A stretch of 54,551 bases of DNA from Lachnospiraceae bacterium. GTDB lineage: Bacteria > Bacillota > Clostridia > Lachnospirales > Lachnospiraceae. The stretch covers positions 1-54,551 of the forward strand of contig CAJSZQ010000028.1 in assembly GCA_910574185.1 (NCBI GenBank), written 5' to 3'. Position 1 is the stretch's first letter. Each line of letters opens with the position of its first letter. Below the pieces are notes generated by a model, which did no database searches, was not told where the DNA came from, and saw only the letters and a list, made by a program, of their open reading frames with translations. Positions 43,735 through 52,986 of the stretch are shown here, one piece after another. A program made the translations under genes and the position numbers.

Positions 43735-44993
43735 TGAAAGTACTATGGTTGTGTAATATCGTACTGCCTGATTTTAGTCAGGAGTTTGGAATAAAAAGGA
43801 ATCCTTTCGGCGGTTGGATTACGGGTATGCTGCATGAATTGGAGAGAAGAAAGGATATAGATATTTGTTTGTGCTTTCCGATTATGGATAAGGCGCGTCT
43901 GAAAAATGGCACATGTAATGGACATGTGTATTATACGTTTTTGTGTGATATGGATGCAGAAACATATAATGCAGAAATGATAGAAATGTTTGAAGAAATA
44001 TTGGAAAAAAGCAAGCCAGATATTGTTCATATATGGGGAACCGAATACTCTCATACGGGAGCAATGCTGCAGGCATGTAGTGAAAAGGGGATATTAAACA
44101 GAGCAGTAATAAATATACAGGGTCTGGTGTCGGTGTATTCTAAACATTATCTATCAGGGATTCCGGAAGAGATTCAGAAGTTTAAGTGTGAAAATGGGAA
44201 AAGTATAGAAGAAGAAAAGATAATATTTGAAAAGCATGGGAAATGTGAGATAGAGAGTATCAGAATGGTAAGACATGTGATTGGGCGTACAGAATGGGAC
44301 AGGGCATGTGTTGGGACGATTAATCCAATGGTCGATTACCATTTTTGTAATGAAATTTTAAGAGATATGTTCTATAAAGAAGCAGGAACATGGAGATATG
44401 AGGAATGTCATAAGTATAGTATCTTTGTAAGCCAGGCGTCTTATCCAATAAAAGGTTTCCATTATTTATTAGAGGCATTGTCCATTGTGATCAGAAGCTT
44501 TCCAGATACGCAGGTGTATGTGGCCGGAGCAGATGTTCTTGCCGAAAAGCAAAAACATTCGTACGGATTTTATCTGAATAAACTAATCGTACAGTTTGAT
44601 TTAGCAGATCATATTACTTTTCTTGGAAATATAATGGAAGAGCAGATGGTTCGGCAATACAAAGATGCAAATGTGTTTGTGTCTCCATCCACTATTGAAA
44701 ACTCCCCAAATTCACTGAGGGAGGCGAGAATGATAGGTGTTCCGTCAGTGGTTTCTTATGTTGGAGGAGCATATAGTGGGATTGATTTCGGTATGGATGG
44801 TTTTTTGTATCCGCATGATGAGCCGGTACTACTAGCATATTATATAAATAAAGTTTTTGAAAATGAAGATAATTTATGTATGCGATTTTCGGAAAATTCG
44901 GTGAAGAAGGTGTTAAAAGAGAATGGAGCTTTCAAGGTGGCAGATAGTAATGTGGCTATATATAAGGAAATTTTAGAGAAAGATGGTATGTAG
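43734..44993 (+). CDS. GT4 family glycosyltransferase (probable FucNAc transferase)
   Basis: 419 residues, GT-B fold. The C-terminal donor-binding half shows 'FVSQASYPIKGFHYLLEALS', 'VYVAGAD', 'LGNIMEEQMVRQYKDANVFV' and the GT4 'SPSTIENSPNSLREARMIGVP' with its E-x7-E pattern. The N-terminal half begins with 'VLWLCNIVLP' and carries 'PDIVHIWGTEYSHTG'. Its ATG overlaps the capG stop, and in other clusters a GT4 right after capEFG uses UDP-L-FucNAc; the donor is inferred from that position. Confidence 0.87.
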   Translation: MKVLWLCNIVLPDFSQEFGIKRNPFGGWITGMLHELERRKDIDICLCFPIMDKARLKNGTCNGHVYYTFLCDMDAETYNAEMIEMFEEILEKSKPDIVHIWGTEYSHTGAMLQACSEKGILNRAVINIQGLVSVYSKHYLSGIPEEIQKFKCENGKSIEEEKIIFEKHGKCEIESIRMVRHVIGRTEWDRACVGTINPMVDYHFCNEILRDMFYKEAGTWRYEECHKYSIFVSQASYPIKGFHYLLEALSIVIRSFPDTQVYVAGADVLAEKQKHSYGFYLNKLIVQFDLADHITFLGNIMEEQMVRQYKDANVFVSPSTIENSPNSLREARMIGVPSVVSYVGGAYSGIDFGMDGFLYPHDEPVLLAYYINKVFENEDNLCMRFSENSVKKVLKENGAFKVADSNVAIYKEILEKDGM

Positions 44994-45111
44994 GTTGTTC
45001 TTATTAGAACTGATTTATGACAGGAATGTAAAGGTATATTATTTCATTCCGTAAGTATTTTATATTCATAATGATTACTATATGACAAATGGAATTAAAA
45101 AGGGAATAGAA

Positions 45112-45663
45112 ATGATGAAAATAGTTATTTTTGGAATAAGAGGATTCTACAGACAAAACAGGGAGCATATTGCAGATGATGATACAGTTGAAGCGTTTCT
45201 GGACAATAATGAGAAAATGTAGGGGAAGAATATAGAAGGTATTCCTGTTTTATCATCGTTAAATGTACATAAGATCAATTACGATAAAATCGTAATTATA
45301 AGTAGTAATGTGCTGGAAATGAAAAATCAGTTGCTGCAATTGGGATGTCACAGGGATCGGATTCTTGATTTTACAGAATATCTGGGTCGGCAGGAAAAGG
45401 GGAAAATGGAAGTTTATCTTTCTTTCCACAAAAGGAGCAAAAGCAAATGTTTGATTATTGCATCTTCACTTGGATATCATGGCGGTTCAATTACGGCGGC
45501 GTACGCTGCATTGGAACTACAAAACAGAGGCTGCGAGGTAGTGATAGCAGCGCCGGATGGAAATATACAATTTATAAGTGAGGACGGAGGGGAACAGTAT
45601 GTTTCAGATATACATATGGGGAGCCGGTTTTTATGCGAAGCAGGTGTTAGGCGAGATAGATGA
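45112..45663 (+). pseudogene. Broken gene: Rossmann-like module plus GT4 N-terminus
   Basis: From ATG 45112 the frame reads 'KIVIFGIRGFYRQN...FLDNNEKM', then an in-frame TAG at 45220-45222, then resumes in frame with 'GKNIEGIPVL...KIVIISSN'. A CAG-to-TAG change would explain it, since relatives have 'KxQGK' there. After about residue 105 the frame turns into the start of a GT4 domain ('CLIIASSLGYHGGSITAAYAALELQN', shortened: 'SLGYHGGSITAAYAALEL') but stops at 45663; the rest of a GT4 is absent and the next gene starts inside it at 45599. So it has a nonsense mutation and a lost 3' end. The part from ATG 45310 could still be translated. Confidence 0.7.
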
Positions 45664-46810
45664 TTCAAAAGCAGAAGTATTAGGAATTATTGATTCTGAC
45701 AGGAAAAAACAGGGGACAAAGTTATTTGATACGATACCAGTGCTTTGTCCTTCTGACATATCCGGCAGACGGTTTGATTATCTGATTATTTCGGTAAGGA
45801 ATTACGGGCCTGTTGAGGAAGCTTGTATAGAATCTGGTATTCCGTCTGAGAAGATAATTGTTTATTGGAAAGAAAGTCCGGACAACTCTGTTTTTAAGAA
45901 ACGTGCAGAGCGGGTGGAAGGGTTAATCTGGGAAAAACAGGTCTGTCAGTACCGTTTAGACAGCGCGCCCTATGAATGGAGCCTCAAGCCGTCTCCAAAG
46001 ATTTGGGAAGGAGCTGAACTTTTAAAAAAGATAGCTCAGGACCACAGCAGTTTATGCCGGTTTGGGGATGGGGAATTTGAAATGATACGAGGGAAGGTAC
46101 GGCCTTGGTTCCAAAAGCCGGATATTACATTGGGGGAGCGGTTAAAGGAAGTCTTATGTTCAGACGATGTCAGAATTAATATAGCCATTCCGCAGAATTT
46201 CTGTGGGTTTGATAAATACAAAGAAGATGCAGCGGATAATATCCGCAGATACATGTTTGGCAATACGAGAACAGATATCCTCGCGCTGCTTGATAAAGAT
46301 CGGCTTTATTATGACGCCTATGTCAGCAGGCCCTATATGATGTACAAAGATGGGAAGAATGCAGATGAAATCTTTCCTTTGTTTCAAAAGTTGTGGAAAG
46401 ACAGAGATGTGCTGATTATTGAGGGGGAATATTCAAGGATTGGTATAGGTAATGATCTGATGGCAAAGGCTCGTTCGGTTTCGCGTATCTTATGTCCTTT
46501 TAAGAATGCGTGGGATAAGTACGAAAATATTTTGAATACGGTTTTGGAAAAGGCGAATAGGGAAGCGCTGATTTGTATCTCACTTGGGCCCTGTGCAACG
46601 GTTCTTGCTTATGATTTGGCAAAGAGAGGGTATCAGGCACTTGATATTGGCCAGATTGACAATGAATATGACTGGTATATGCAAGGTGCAAAAGTCCGGG
46701 AAGATATACCCGGTAAGCTGGTTGCGGAACGTCCGGCAGGGCAGAATCTTGAACTGGATGAGGAGATAGACTACCAGAAACAGATTATTGCAAGAATCAG
46801 AGGAAATTAG
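45599..46810 (+). CDS. GT-D (DUF1792, SP_1767-type) glycosyltransferase with N-terminal module
   Basis: 403 residues from ATG 45599 (SD GGAGGGG); an in-frame ATG at 45578 lacks one. Residues 1 to about 95 are the recurrent module ('QIYIWGAGFYAKQVLGEIDD', 'VLGIIDSDRKKQGTKLFD', 'DYLIISVRNYG'). Residues ~135-380 are a GT-D fold domain with the signature 'CRFGDGEFEMIRG' (Asp157, Glu159), 'INIAIPQNFCGFDKYKEDA', 'VLIIEGEYSRIGIGNDL' and 'ALICISLGPCATVLAYDLA'. GT-D enzymes transfer hexoses onto serine-rich-repeat glycoproteins in streptococci, which hints that a protein may be the acceptor here. Confidence 0.86.
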   Translation: MFQIYIWGAGFYAKQVLGEIDDSKAEVLGIIDSDRKKQGTKLFDTIPVLCPSDISGRRFDYLIISVRNYGPVEEACIESGIPSEKIIVYWKESPDNSVFKKRAERVEGLIWEKQVCQYRLDSAPYEWSLKPSPKIWEGAELLKKIAQDHSSLCRFGDGEFEMIRGKVRPWFQKPDITLGERLKEVLCSDDVRINIAIPQNFCGFDKYKEDAADNIRRYMFGNTRTDILALLDKDRLYYDAYVSRPYMMYKDGKNADEIFPLFQKLWKDRDVLIIEGEYSRIGIGNDLMAKARSVSRILCPFKNAWDKYENILNTVLEKANREALICISLGPCATVLAYDLAKRGYQALDIGQIDNEYDWYMQGAKVREDIPGKLVAERPAGQNLELDEEIDYQKQIIARIRGN

Positions 46811-46981
46811 GCTCAAAACATAAACCATATGCTTTATATGGTCAGATATCGAACTTCTGAAGCAGGACCTGTGAATTTAGTTTTTGACGGAAGTGAGAAT
46901 GTGTGGAAAGATGGGCAGGGTCTGTCGGACATAATGAAAAGAGGTTGATATGGCGGGCTGGGGAACAAAGGAAAAAATGGT

Positions 46982-48112
46982 ATGAAACGAATCGGTGTTT
47001 TTGTATTTTATGATTCTGACGGTCATGTGGATGAGTATATTGAAGTGCTTCTGAGCAGTATGAGAACTGTTTTACAGAAATTAATCATTGTTGTAAACGG
47101 CAGAGTGAAGCCTTCTGGTTATGTAAAACTGAAAAGATATTCGGACAGTATCATTATAAGGGAGAATTTCGGGTTTGATGCAGGAGCGTACAGGGAGATT
47201 TTTACGAAGAATTTGTCTTCAGATATGCTTCAGGGATGGGATGAAGTGGTTTTGTTTAATGATACGTTTTACGGACCGTTTTATTCCTGGAATACTGTCT
47301 GGGGGAAAATGGAAAATGAACAAGCGGATTTCTGGGGGATAAGCAGACATCCGAAAGGCGGGAGAAAACTTACGAATGGGAAGAGTATGCCGTCCCATAT
47401 CCAGGGATATTTTCTGGTTTGCCGGAAATCTTTATTTTTGTCCCGGGACTGGATGGAATTCTGGGATACGATGGAATATCCCCAGACATATCAGGAAGCA
47501 ATCGAAAAATATGAAATTCGATTTTCGGAGTACTTTTTGAAAAAAGGATATGGGGGGAAAGCATTTACGGATAAGAGCTGTATACCGGTTGCTTATGGAG
47601 AGAATCCCTGTATGTGTTATTTCAGGCCTCTGATAGAGACGGAAGGTTTTCCGATACTGAAAAAAAAGGTGATGCAGCTTGAGTATCTGGACGGGGTCAA
47701 AAATGTTCTGAATTACTTAGACAAAAATACGGATTATAAGACAGAGCTTATCGTTTCTAATATAGAGCGGCTTTGCAGAGGCGGAAAAATAAGTCCGTTA
47801 GAGCCTTTTGAGGGGATACGGCTGGAGCGTTTTTATCATTGTCATAAGCAGATTTATATTTATGGGCATGGAGCTTATGGAAAAGGGATAGCTGGGTATT
47901 TTACATACAGGGGATGGACATATAAAGGCTTTCTGGTTACGGAGAAAAGGGAAAAAGATGATAGAGTATCTGCATACCGCGATGTGAAGATTGAGAACGG
48001 AGACGGCGTTGTGCTGGCTCTGGGAAAAGAATTTTTTTATGAAGTATATTCGGAAGTGAGAAAAGATTTGACGGAAGAACAGTTATGCTATCCGGAATAT
48101 AAAAAGCTGTAA
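46982..48112 (+). CDS. RgpF-like rhamnan synthesis protein with C-terminal module
   Basis: 376 residues. Residues 1 to about 250 match the RgpF family: 'IGVFVFYDSDGHVDEYIEVL', 'IIIRENFGFDAGAYREIF', 'WDEVVLFNDTFYGPFY', 'ADFWGISRHP', 'IQGYFLVCRKSLF'. RgpF proteins act in rhamnose-containing wall polysaccharide assembly. Residues ~290-376 carry the recurrent module ('QIYIYGHGAYGKGIAGYFTY', 'YKGFLVTEKREKDD', 'VVLALGKEFFYEV'). Codon use is more G/C-rich here than in 34-39 kb. The SD is poor (GGAACAAAGGAAAAAA). Confidence 0.85.
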   Translation: MKRIGVFVFYDSDGHVDEYIEVLLSSMRTVLQKLIIVVNGRVKPSGYVKLKRYSDSIIIRENFGFDAGAYREIFTKNLSSDMLQGWDEVVLFNDTFYGPFYSWNTVWGKMENEQADFWGISRHPKGGRKLTNGKSMPSHIQGYFLVCRKSLFLSRDWMEFWDTMEYPQTYQEAIEKYEIRFSEYFLKKGYGGKAFTDKSCIPVAYGENPCMCYFRPLIETEGFPILKKKVMQLEYLDGVKNVLNYLDKNTDYKTELIVSNIERLCRGGKISPLEPFEGIRLERFYHCHKQIYIYGHGAYGKGIAGYFTYRGWTYKGFLVTEKREKDDRVSAYRDVKIENGDGVVLALGKEFFYEVYSEVRKDLTEEQLCYPEYKKL

Positions 48113-48178
48113 TTTGAAGACAATGAATGATAGCAGGATATGGGAACAGAAGGAAAGAAAAAGCAATAATATAGAAAT

Positions 48179-49453
48179 ATGCAAAAGGTAAGCAGAGACA
48201 TGAAGAACATATACGACGTCAGATATGAAAAAAACTTAATCTATATCTTACCCTCAGAACCGGGTTGTTTATCGTCCTCTGTCCGCAGTGAAGTGTATCC
48301 GAATACAGTGATTCTTGTTTATCTCTACTATCTGGACACGCTTTCTGTTTACTGGTCTTATCTTGACGGGATACCGGAAGAAATCCAGGTCTGTGTGATT
48401 TCTTCTAAAGAAGAGGTTCTTAAGGAAGTCAGAAGACATATCGAAGCATCCGGCAGAGCGGGCGTTCAGTATATCCTTAAGGAAAACCGGGGGCGGGACG
48501 TAAGCGCGCTTTTAGTTACCTGTGCGGATTTGATAAAGAATTATGAGTATCTCTGTTTCCTCCATGATAAGAAGGAGCACAGCGAAGAAGTAAAAAAGGA
48601 TACGGATTTGTGGATTGAAAATCTGTGGGGAAATATGATTGGCAGCTCCGGATATATCAGCCGTATTTTGCGTTTGTTTTTGGAAAATCCGGAGCTTGGA
48701 GTTCTGGCGCCGCCGGAGCCGGTGGGGGATTATTTCTGTACCTGGTATGGTTATGGCTGGCATGATTCTTTCGGTATTACGAGTGAGCTTGTGAGAAGAC
48801 TTCAGTTGAATACGGATATCAGGCCGGATAAGCCGCCGATTACGATAGGGACGGTTCTCTGGTTTAGAAGAGAGGCTTTGAGGAAATTGTTTGATTATGG
48901 GTGGAGCTATGCTGATTTCGATGACGAGGGTTTGAGAAGGCATGATTATCTGAGTTACGGAATCGAGCGTCTGTTTCCTTATGTAGCGCAGGATGCCGGG
49001 TATGATACAGGTACTGTGATGACAGGAAGGTACGCGGAAAAGCAGACGAATTATCTGCAGCACGCGGCGAATCTGATGTTTAAAGAGGCGGAGCCTTATT
49101 TTCCAGTGAATCAACTGGCAGACCTGGAATGTTACCAAAGGAATAAAGGAAGAATCATGGAGTTTGCCAGGAGGAATGAGGAAGTATATTTGTATGGAGC
49201 CGGGACGATGGGACAGTTTTGTCTGACGGTGTTAAGGAAGGAGAATATTCAGCCGGCCGGGTTCCTGGTTAGTGAGAACAACGGAGAGTCTGTGGTGGAA
49301 TGTGTTCCGGTGACGGAGCTTCAGAGGATGGAGCGTCTGCAGGAAAGGGCTGTCATTATTACCGTTTATGAATTGGCGGCGCAGCGTGAGATTGCAGAAG
49401 AGCTTCGCAGGCGGGGATGCAGGAAATTTATCTGTATGTGGGAGAAGGAGTAG
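48179..49453 (+). CDS. RgpF-like protein with C-terminal Rossmann-like module
   Basis: 424 residues from ATG 48179; the ATG at 48200 ('MKNIYDVRYEK', after AAGGTAAGCAGAG) is also plausible. RgpF core at about 45-330: 'NTVILVYLYYLDTLSVYW', 'ENRGRDVSALLVTCADLI', 'YLCFLHDKKE', 'LGVLAPPEP', 'GTVLWFRREALRKLFD'. The C-terminal module starts at about residue 335 ('EVYLYGAGTMGQFCLTVLRK', 'PAGFLVSENNGE', 'RAVIITVYELAAQ'). A second RgpF family member next to the first suggests two related linkages rather than simple redundancy. Confidence 0.84.
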   Translation: MQKVSRDMKNIYDVRYEKNLIYILPSEPGCLSSSVRSEVYPNTVILVYLYYLDTLSVYWSYLDGIPEEIQVCVISSKEEVLKEVRRHIEASGRAGVQYILKENRGRDVSALLVTCADLIKNYEYLCFLHDKKEHSEEVKKDTDLWIENLWGNMIGSSGYISRILRLFLENPELGVLAPPEPVGDYFCTWYGYGWHDSFGITSELVRRLQLNTDIRPDKPPITIGTVLWFRREALRKLFDYGWSYADFDDEGLRRHDYLSYGIERLFPYVAQDAGYDTGTVMTGRYAEKQTNYLQHAANLMFKEAEPYFPVNQLADLECYQRNKGRIMEFARRNEEVYLYGAGTMGQFCLTVLRKENIQPAGFLVSENNGESVVECVPVTELQRMERLQERAVIITVYELAAQREIAEELRRRGCRKFICMWEKE

Positions 49454-49580
49454 TATCAGGGAGATTAGGGAACCTGGGATTTAGGCGGAATCTATTGTGG
49501 AGAGTAAAAGGGCGCAGGTATGGCAGAGTTCAGGGAGTTTTTCTTTGCTGGAGGCATCGCTGTAGGAGGCGGATAGGAAG

Positions 49581-51008
49581 ATGGAATTTATTAGTGAATG
49601 CAGGAGTGCAGAGTCTCTCTATATTTACGGGGCGGGCGCTGTTGCGGATATGTTTTATATTTATTTGAAGCAGATAGGGCTTAAGGAAAAGGTGAACGGG
49701 TTCGTAGTTACAAAACTTGGAGGAAATGTATCGGAAAAGTTTGGCTTAGAGGTTATGGAACTTGCCAGCAGACTGGAAGAGTTGAGGAAGGCTCTGGTGA
49801 TTGTGGCGGTACAGGAGGGAGTACAGGAGGAAATCTGCAGGATTTTGAGTGTAAACGGCATATCTGGTTATTGCTGTGTGGATTCCGGGGAACTGCTGGA
49901 CGACTTTTATGAAGAGCTGTATCGGGAGCCTGTTGACGGTTATAAGGTATTGTTTCAGAACCAGTCTGGAAAAGGGTATGGCGGCAATCCGAAATATATT
50001 GCGGAAAAGATGCTGGAGCTTGATAAGAGCCGGAAGCTTACGCTTGTGTGGGCGGTATCTCATTACAGATTAGGCTTTCCAGAACGAATCAGGCAGGTGA
50101 TTTTTGGCAGCGAAGAATATTACCGGGAGCTGGCTACGGCAGGGGTTTGGATTGACAACAGCAGAAAGGGGCTGTCTGTTAGAAAAAGGGCCGGTCAGTT
50201 TTATGTGCAGGCATGGCATGGAGCGGCGCCGGTGAAACGGGTAGAAGGGGATGTGGAGGAGAAACTTCCTTCCTATTACATAGAGGGGGCGAAGCATGAT
50301 TCTAAAATGGCGGATGTATTTTTATCCGGGAGTGAATTTTACTCGAAGTTATACAGAAGCTCATTCTGGTACGATGGAGTGATTTTAAAGTATGGGCTTC
50401 CCAGGCATGATGTTTTCTGGAATACGGGGGAGATTCGGGAGAAGGTACGCCGGTTTTACCGAATTGAGAAGGAAGAGGCAATCGTATTGTATGCGCCTAC
50501 GTTTCGGAGTTATGAGGATGTGGAGTGTTATGATCTGGATATAGAACGGGTGGTATGGGCGTTGGAAAAGAGATTTCATCAGTCTTTTCGGATGATGGTC
50601 AGCAGACATCCGGTCAATTATCGGGCGTATTCGTTTCGGAGGGATGCAACGTATTTATCGGTGGGTGAGTATGATGATTTTCAGGAGCTTCTTGCAGCGG
50701 CGGATGTTCTGATAACGGATTATTCGGGCTGTATGTATGACTTTTCTTATACGGGGAGACCGGTGTTTTTGTATCAGAAGGATTACAGGGAATATTTGGA
50801 GGACCGGAGTTTTTACATATCGATGGACAGGCTTCCATATATAAAGGCGCATACAAATGACGAACTGGTAAATGCGATTGAGGATTTTGACGGGGAGAGA
50901 TATGCGTCTGAATTGGAAGTGTTTATGGATTCTATGGGGAATTATGACCGGGGAGATGCTTCGGAGAAGGTAGTGGGGTATTTGAGGGAGCATGTGCTTG
51001 ATTTTTAG
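49581..51008 (+). CDS. CDP-glycerol glycerophosphotransferase family protein with N-terminal module
   Basis: 475 residues, SD TAGGAGG. Residues 1 to about 100 are the recurrent module ('SLYIYGAGAVADMFYIYLK', 'NGFVVTKLGGNVSE', 'ALVIVAVQEGVQ'). The rest is a TagF/TagB-type GT-B transferase: 'GYGGNPKYIAEKML', 'VQAWHGAAPVKRVEGD', 'LPRHDVFW', 'VLYAPTFRSYED', 'MVSRHPVNY', 'AADVLITDYSGCMYDFSYTG' and 'FLYQKDYREYLEDRSFY'. The family adds glycerol- or ribitol-phosphate to wall polymers, so the glycan here may carry polyol phosphate. Confidence 0.9.
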   Translation: MEFISECRSAESLYIYGAGAVADMFYIYLKQIGLKEKVNGFVVTKLGGNVSEKFGLEVMELASRLEELRKALVIVAVQEGVQEEICRILSVNGISGYCCVDSGELLDDFYEELYREPVDGYKVLFQNQSGKGYGGNPKYIAEKMLELDKSRKLTLVWAVSHYRLGFPERIRQVIFGSEEYYRELATAGVWIDNSRKGLSVRKRAGQFYVQAWHGAAPVKRVEGDVEEKLPSYYIEGAKHDSKMADVFLSGSEFYSKLYRSSFWYDGVILKYGLPRHDVFWNTGEIREKVRRFYRIEKEEAIVLYAPTFRSYEDVECYDLDIERVVWALEKRFHQSFRMMVSRHPVNYRAYSFRRDATYLSVGEYDDFQELLAAADVLITDYSGCMYDFSYTGRPVFLYQKDYREYLEDRSFYISMDRLPYIKAHTNDELVNAIEDFDGERYASELEVFMDSMGNYDRGDASEKVVGYLREHVLDF

Positions 51009-51031
51009 AGAATGCGGATGATGGATGACAG

Positions 51032-51862
51032 ATGCTGTCGGAAAGGGACGCGCCTTTTCGTCTGGTGGAGAATCCGCCTTATGCCTGGGCGGCGGACCCT
51101 TTTCTGGTTGAATATAAGGGAGATGTTTACCTGTTTGCGGAGCTTTTTTTGTACCGCTCTGAGCGGAATGGGGTGATTGGGTATTGCCGTTATGAGAACG
51201 GAGGGTTTGGAAAGTGGCAGGTTTCTATGGATGAGCACTGGCATCTTTCTTATCCGAATGTGTTTGTCCGGGATGGGGAGCTGCTGATGTGTCCGGAGTC
51301 CTGGCAGAAGAATGAAGTGGGGATTTATAAGCTGGTGGAGTTTCCGGATAAATGGGAGCAGACGGACTGTCTGTTTCGGAATGCCAGATATGTGGATACG
51401 ACGTTTCTGGAGCAGGACGGGGAACGCTATATCTTTACGTTTGCTCCTGATTTTATGGGGGATGAAGGACGGCTTCTGCTGTTTCGGGAGAAGGGGAACG
51501 GAGGGGTAGAGGGACCGCTGGTTCTTACTTCAGATACGGGTCTTGCAAGGCCGGGGGGAAATCTGCTTTGGCGGGATGGAAAAGTATTCCGGGTATCGCA
51601 GAATTGCAGTCAATCCTATGGGGAAGGACTTGTGTTTAGCGAGATTGATTCCCTGTGGCCGGAGTACCGGGAGCATGTGGTCAGACGTATTTTTCCGGGG
51701 GATTTGGAGATTGAAACGGGAAGAGAGGCGCTGGGGGTTCATACGTATAACCGGCTCGGAGCCATGGAGGTGATTGACCTGAAATATTATGAACCGTCGT
51801 TTTCCGAGTATCTGGCGGCGAAGCGTACCCATAAGGTTTTTTTGAATAAGTATGAGGGGTGA
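51032..51862 (+). CDS. GINT1-N-like five-bladed propeller protein
   Basis: 276 residues. Begins 'MLSERDAPFRLVENPPYAWAADPFLVEYKGD' (key residues A-DP-FL-E) and continues with 'VYLFAELFLYRSERNGVIGY', 'LSYPNVFVRDGELLMCPES', 'YVDTTFLEQDGERYIFTFA', 'RPGGNLLWRDGKVFRVSQNC'. This repeated 'ADPFLxE-G-YLFxE' layout resembles GH43/GH68-like propellers and the N-terminal domain of plant glucosamine inositolphosphorylceramide transferases, found next to bacterial formyltransferase-like and GT genes. Catalytic role is uncertain. The SD is weak and the gene may have a lost 5' part. Confidence 0.7.
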   Translation: MLSERDAPFRLVENPPYAWAADPFLVEYKGDVYLFAELFLYRSERNGVIGYCRYENGGFGKWQVSMDEHWHLSYPNVFVRDGELLMCPESWQKNEVGIYKLVEFPDKWEQTDCLFRNARYVDTTFLEQDGERYIFTFAPDFMGDEGRLLLFREKGNGGVEGPLVLTSDTGLARPGGNLLWRDGKVFRVSQNCSQSYGEGLVFSEIDSLWPEYREHVVRRIFPGDLEIETGREALGVHTYNRLGAMEVIDLKYYEPSFSEYLAAKRTHKVFLNKYEG

Positions 51863-51866
51863 AGGG

Positions 51867-52976
51867 ATGAGTAAGAAAGAAAAGGTGATTCTATTTGGAA
51901 AAGGTATGGTGTATGAGCGGAAGAAAGAGCGCCTTTTCCGGGACTATGACGTGACGGTGATTCTTGATAACGGGGTGACTTTGGAAGCGGATGGGGGGAC
52001 TGAGTGGGAAAATGGGATTCAGGTGGTGAATCCGGCGGAGATTATCCGTTATCCGGAAGGGAAGATTCTTTTGCTTTCCTATGCGGTGGGAGAGATGTAT
52101 AACCAGCTTAGGAGCCTGGGCGTAGACGGGGAGCGTATTGGGTTCGGGGTAATGGAGGAACCTTATAATACGTTTGAGCGGATGTTGTTTTCTGACGGTG
52201 GAGAGCTGGTATTTGAAGAGGGGGAGATTTTTTATCGGAATGATGTATGGGGGCTGTATCTGAAAACGGATGCTTCTGATTTGGAGAAACTGACGGAGTC
52301 TGTGAAGGGCACGCCTCTGTATCCAGACTCAAGGAGGATTTTGGAGGGGTTTGCATTAGAGCCGTTAGATGATACGTATGGTATGGGACGGGGAACGCCG
52401 GTTGACAGGTATTATATCGAAGCGTTTCTGGATTGCCATAAGGATTTGATTCGGGGAAGGGTGATGGAAATCGGAGACCGTTTCTATACGGAGAAATTTG
52501 GTGGGAACCGGGTTCGGGAATCGGTGATTCTGCATGTGGACAGGGAGGCGCCGGAGATTGGCCAGATAAAAGGAGATCTGTCAACAGGGGAAGGACTGGA
52601 GGCGGAGCGTGTGAACTGTCTGATTTGTACCCAGACACTGCCGTTTATTTATGATTTTGCGTCTGCGGCAGAACGTATGGTTGGACTTCTGGAAAGCGGA
52701 GGGGCGGCGCTGATTACGGCGGGAGGTATTTCGCAGATTATTCAGTATGAGAAGATTCATTATGGTCATTTCTGGAGTTTTACGGAGCAGTCTTTGAGAA
52801 GGCTGTTTGAGAGTATGGAGGATGTGGAATCGGTAGAGGTAAGGGTGTATGGAAATGTGAAGACGGCGTCGGCGTTTCTTTATGGAATCAGCAGTGAGGA
52901 GCTGGAGGAGAAGGAGCTGGATTACCGGGATTCCTGTTATCAGGTGATTATTGGGGTGTTGGTAAAGAAAAGGTGA
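51867..52976 (+). CDS. Methyltransferase-like protein with N-terminal Rossmann-like module
   Basis: 369 residues from ATG 51867 (SD GAGGGGTGAAGG); an in-frame ATG at 51852 overlaps the previous gene. Residues 1 to about 95 are the recurrent module ('KVILFGKGMVYERKKE', 'VTVILDNGVTLEADGG', 'KILLLSYAVGEMY'). Residues ~170-369 look like the SAM-methyltransferase-like domain often found beside GT2 domains: 'GRVMEIGDRFYTEKFGG', 'DLSTGEGLEAERVNCLICTQ', 'LPFIYDFASAAERMV'. It could methylate a sugar or cap the chain; activity is not certain. Confidence 0.78.
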   Translation: MSKKEKVILFGKGMVYERKKERLFRDYDVTVILDNGVTLEADGGTEWENGIQVVNPAEIIRYPEGKILLLSYAVGEMYNQLRSLGVDGERIGFGVMEEPYNTFERMLFSDGGELVFEEGEIFYRNDVWGLYLKTDASDLEKLTESVKGTPLYPDSRRILEGFALEPLDDTYGMGRGTPVDRYYIEAFLDCHKDLIRGRVMEIGDRFYTEKFGGNRVRESVILHVDREAPEIGQIKGDLSTGEGLEAERVNCLICTQTLPFIYDFASAAERMVGLLESGGAALITAGGISQIIQYEKIHYGHFWSFTEQSLRRLFESMEDVESVEVRVYGNVKTASAFLYGISSEELEEKELDYRDSCYQVIIGVLVKKR

Positions 52977-52986
52977 GGAAGAAGAG

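Noticed and set aside
49417..49668. 83-codon ORF overlapping the RgpF-like and CDP-glycerol-type genes
   Set aside because: Arg/Trp/Gly-rich reading of two real genes in another frame; no SD or domain.
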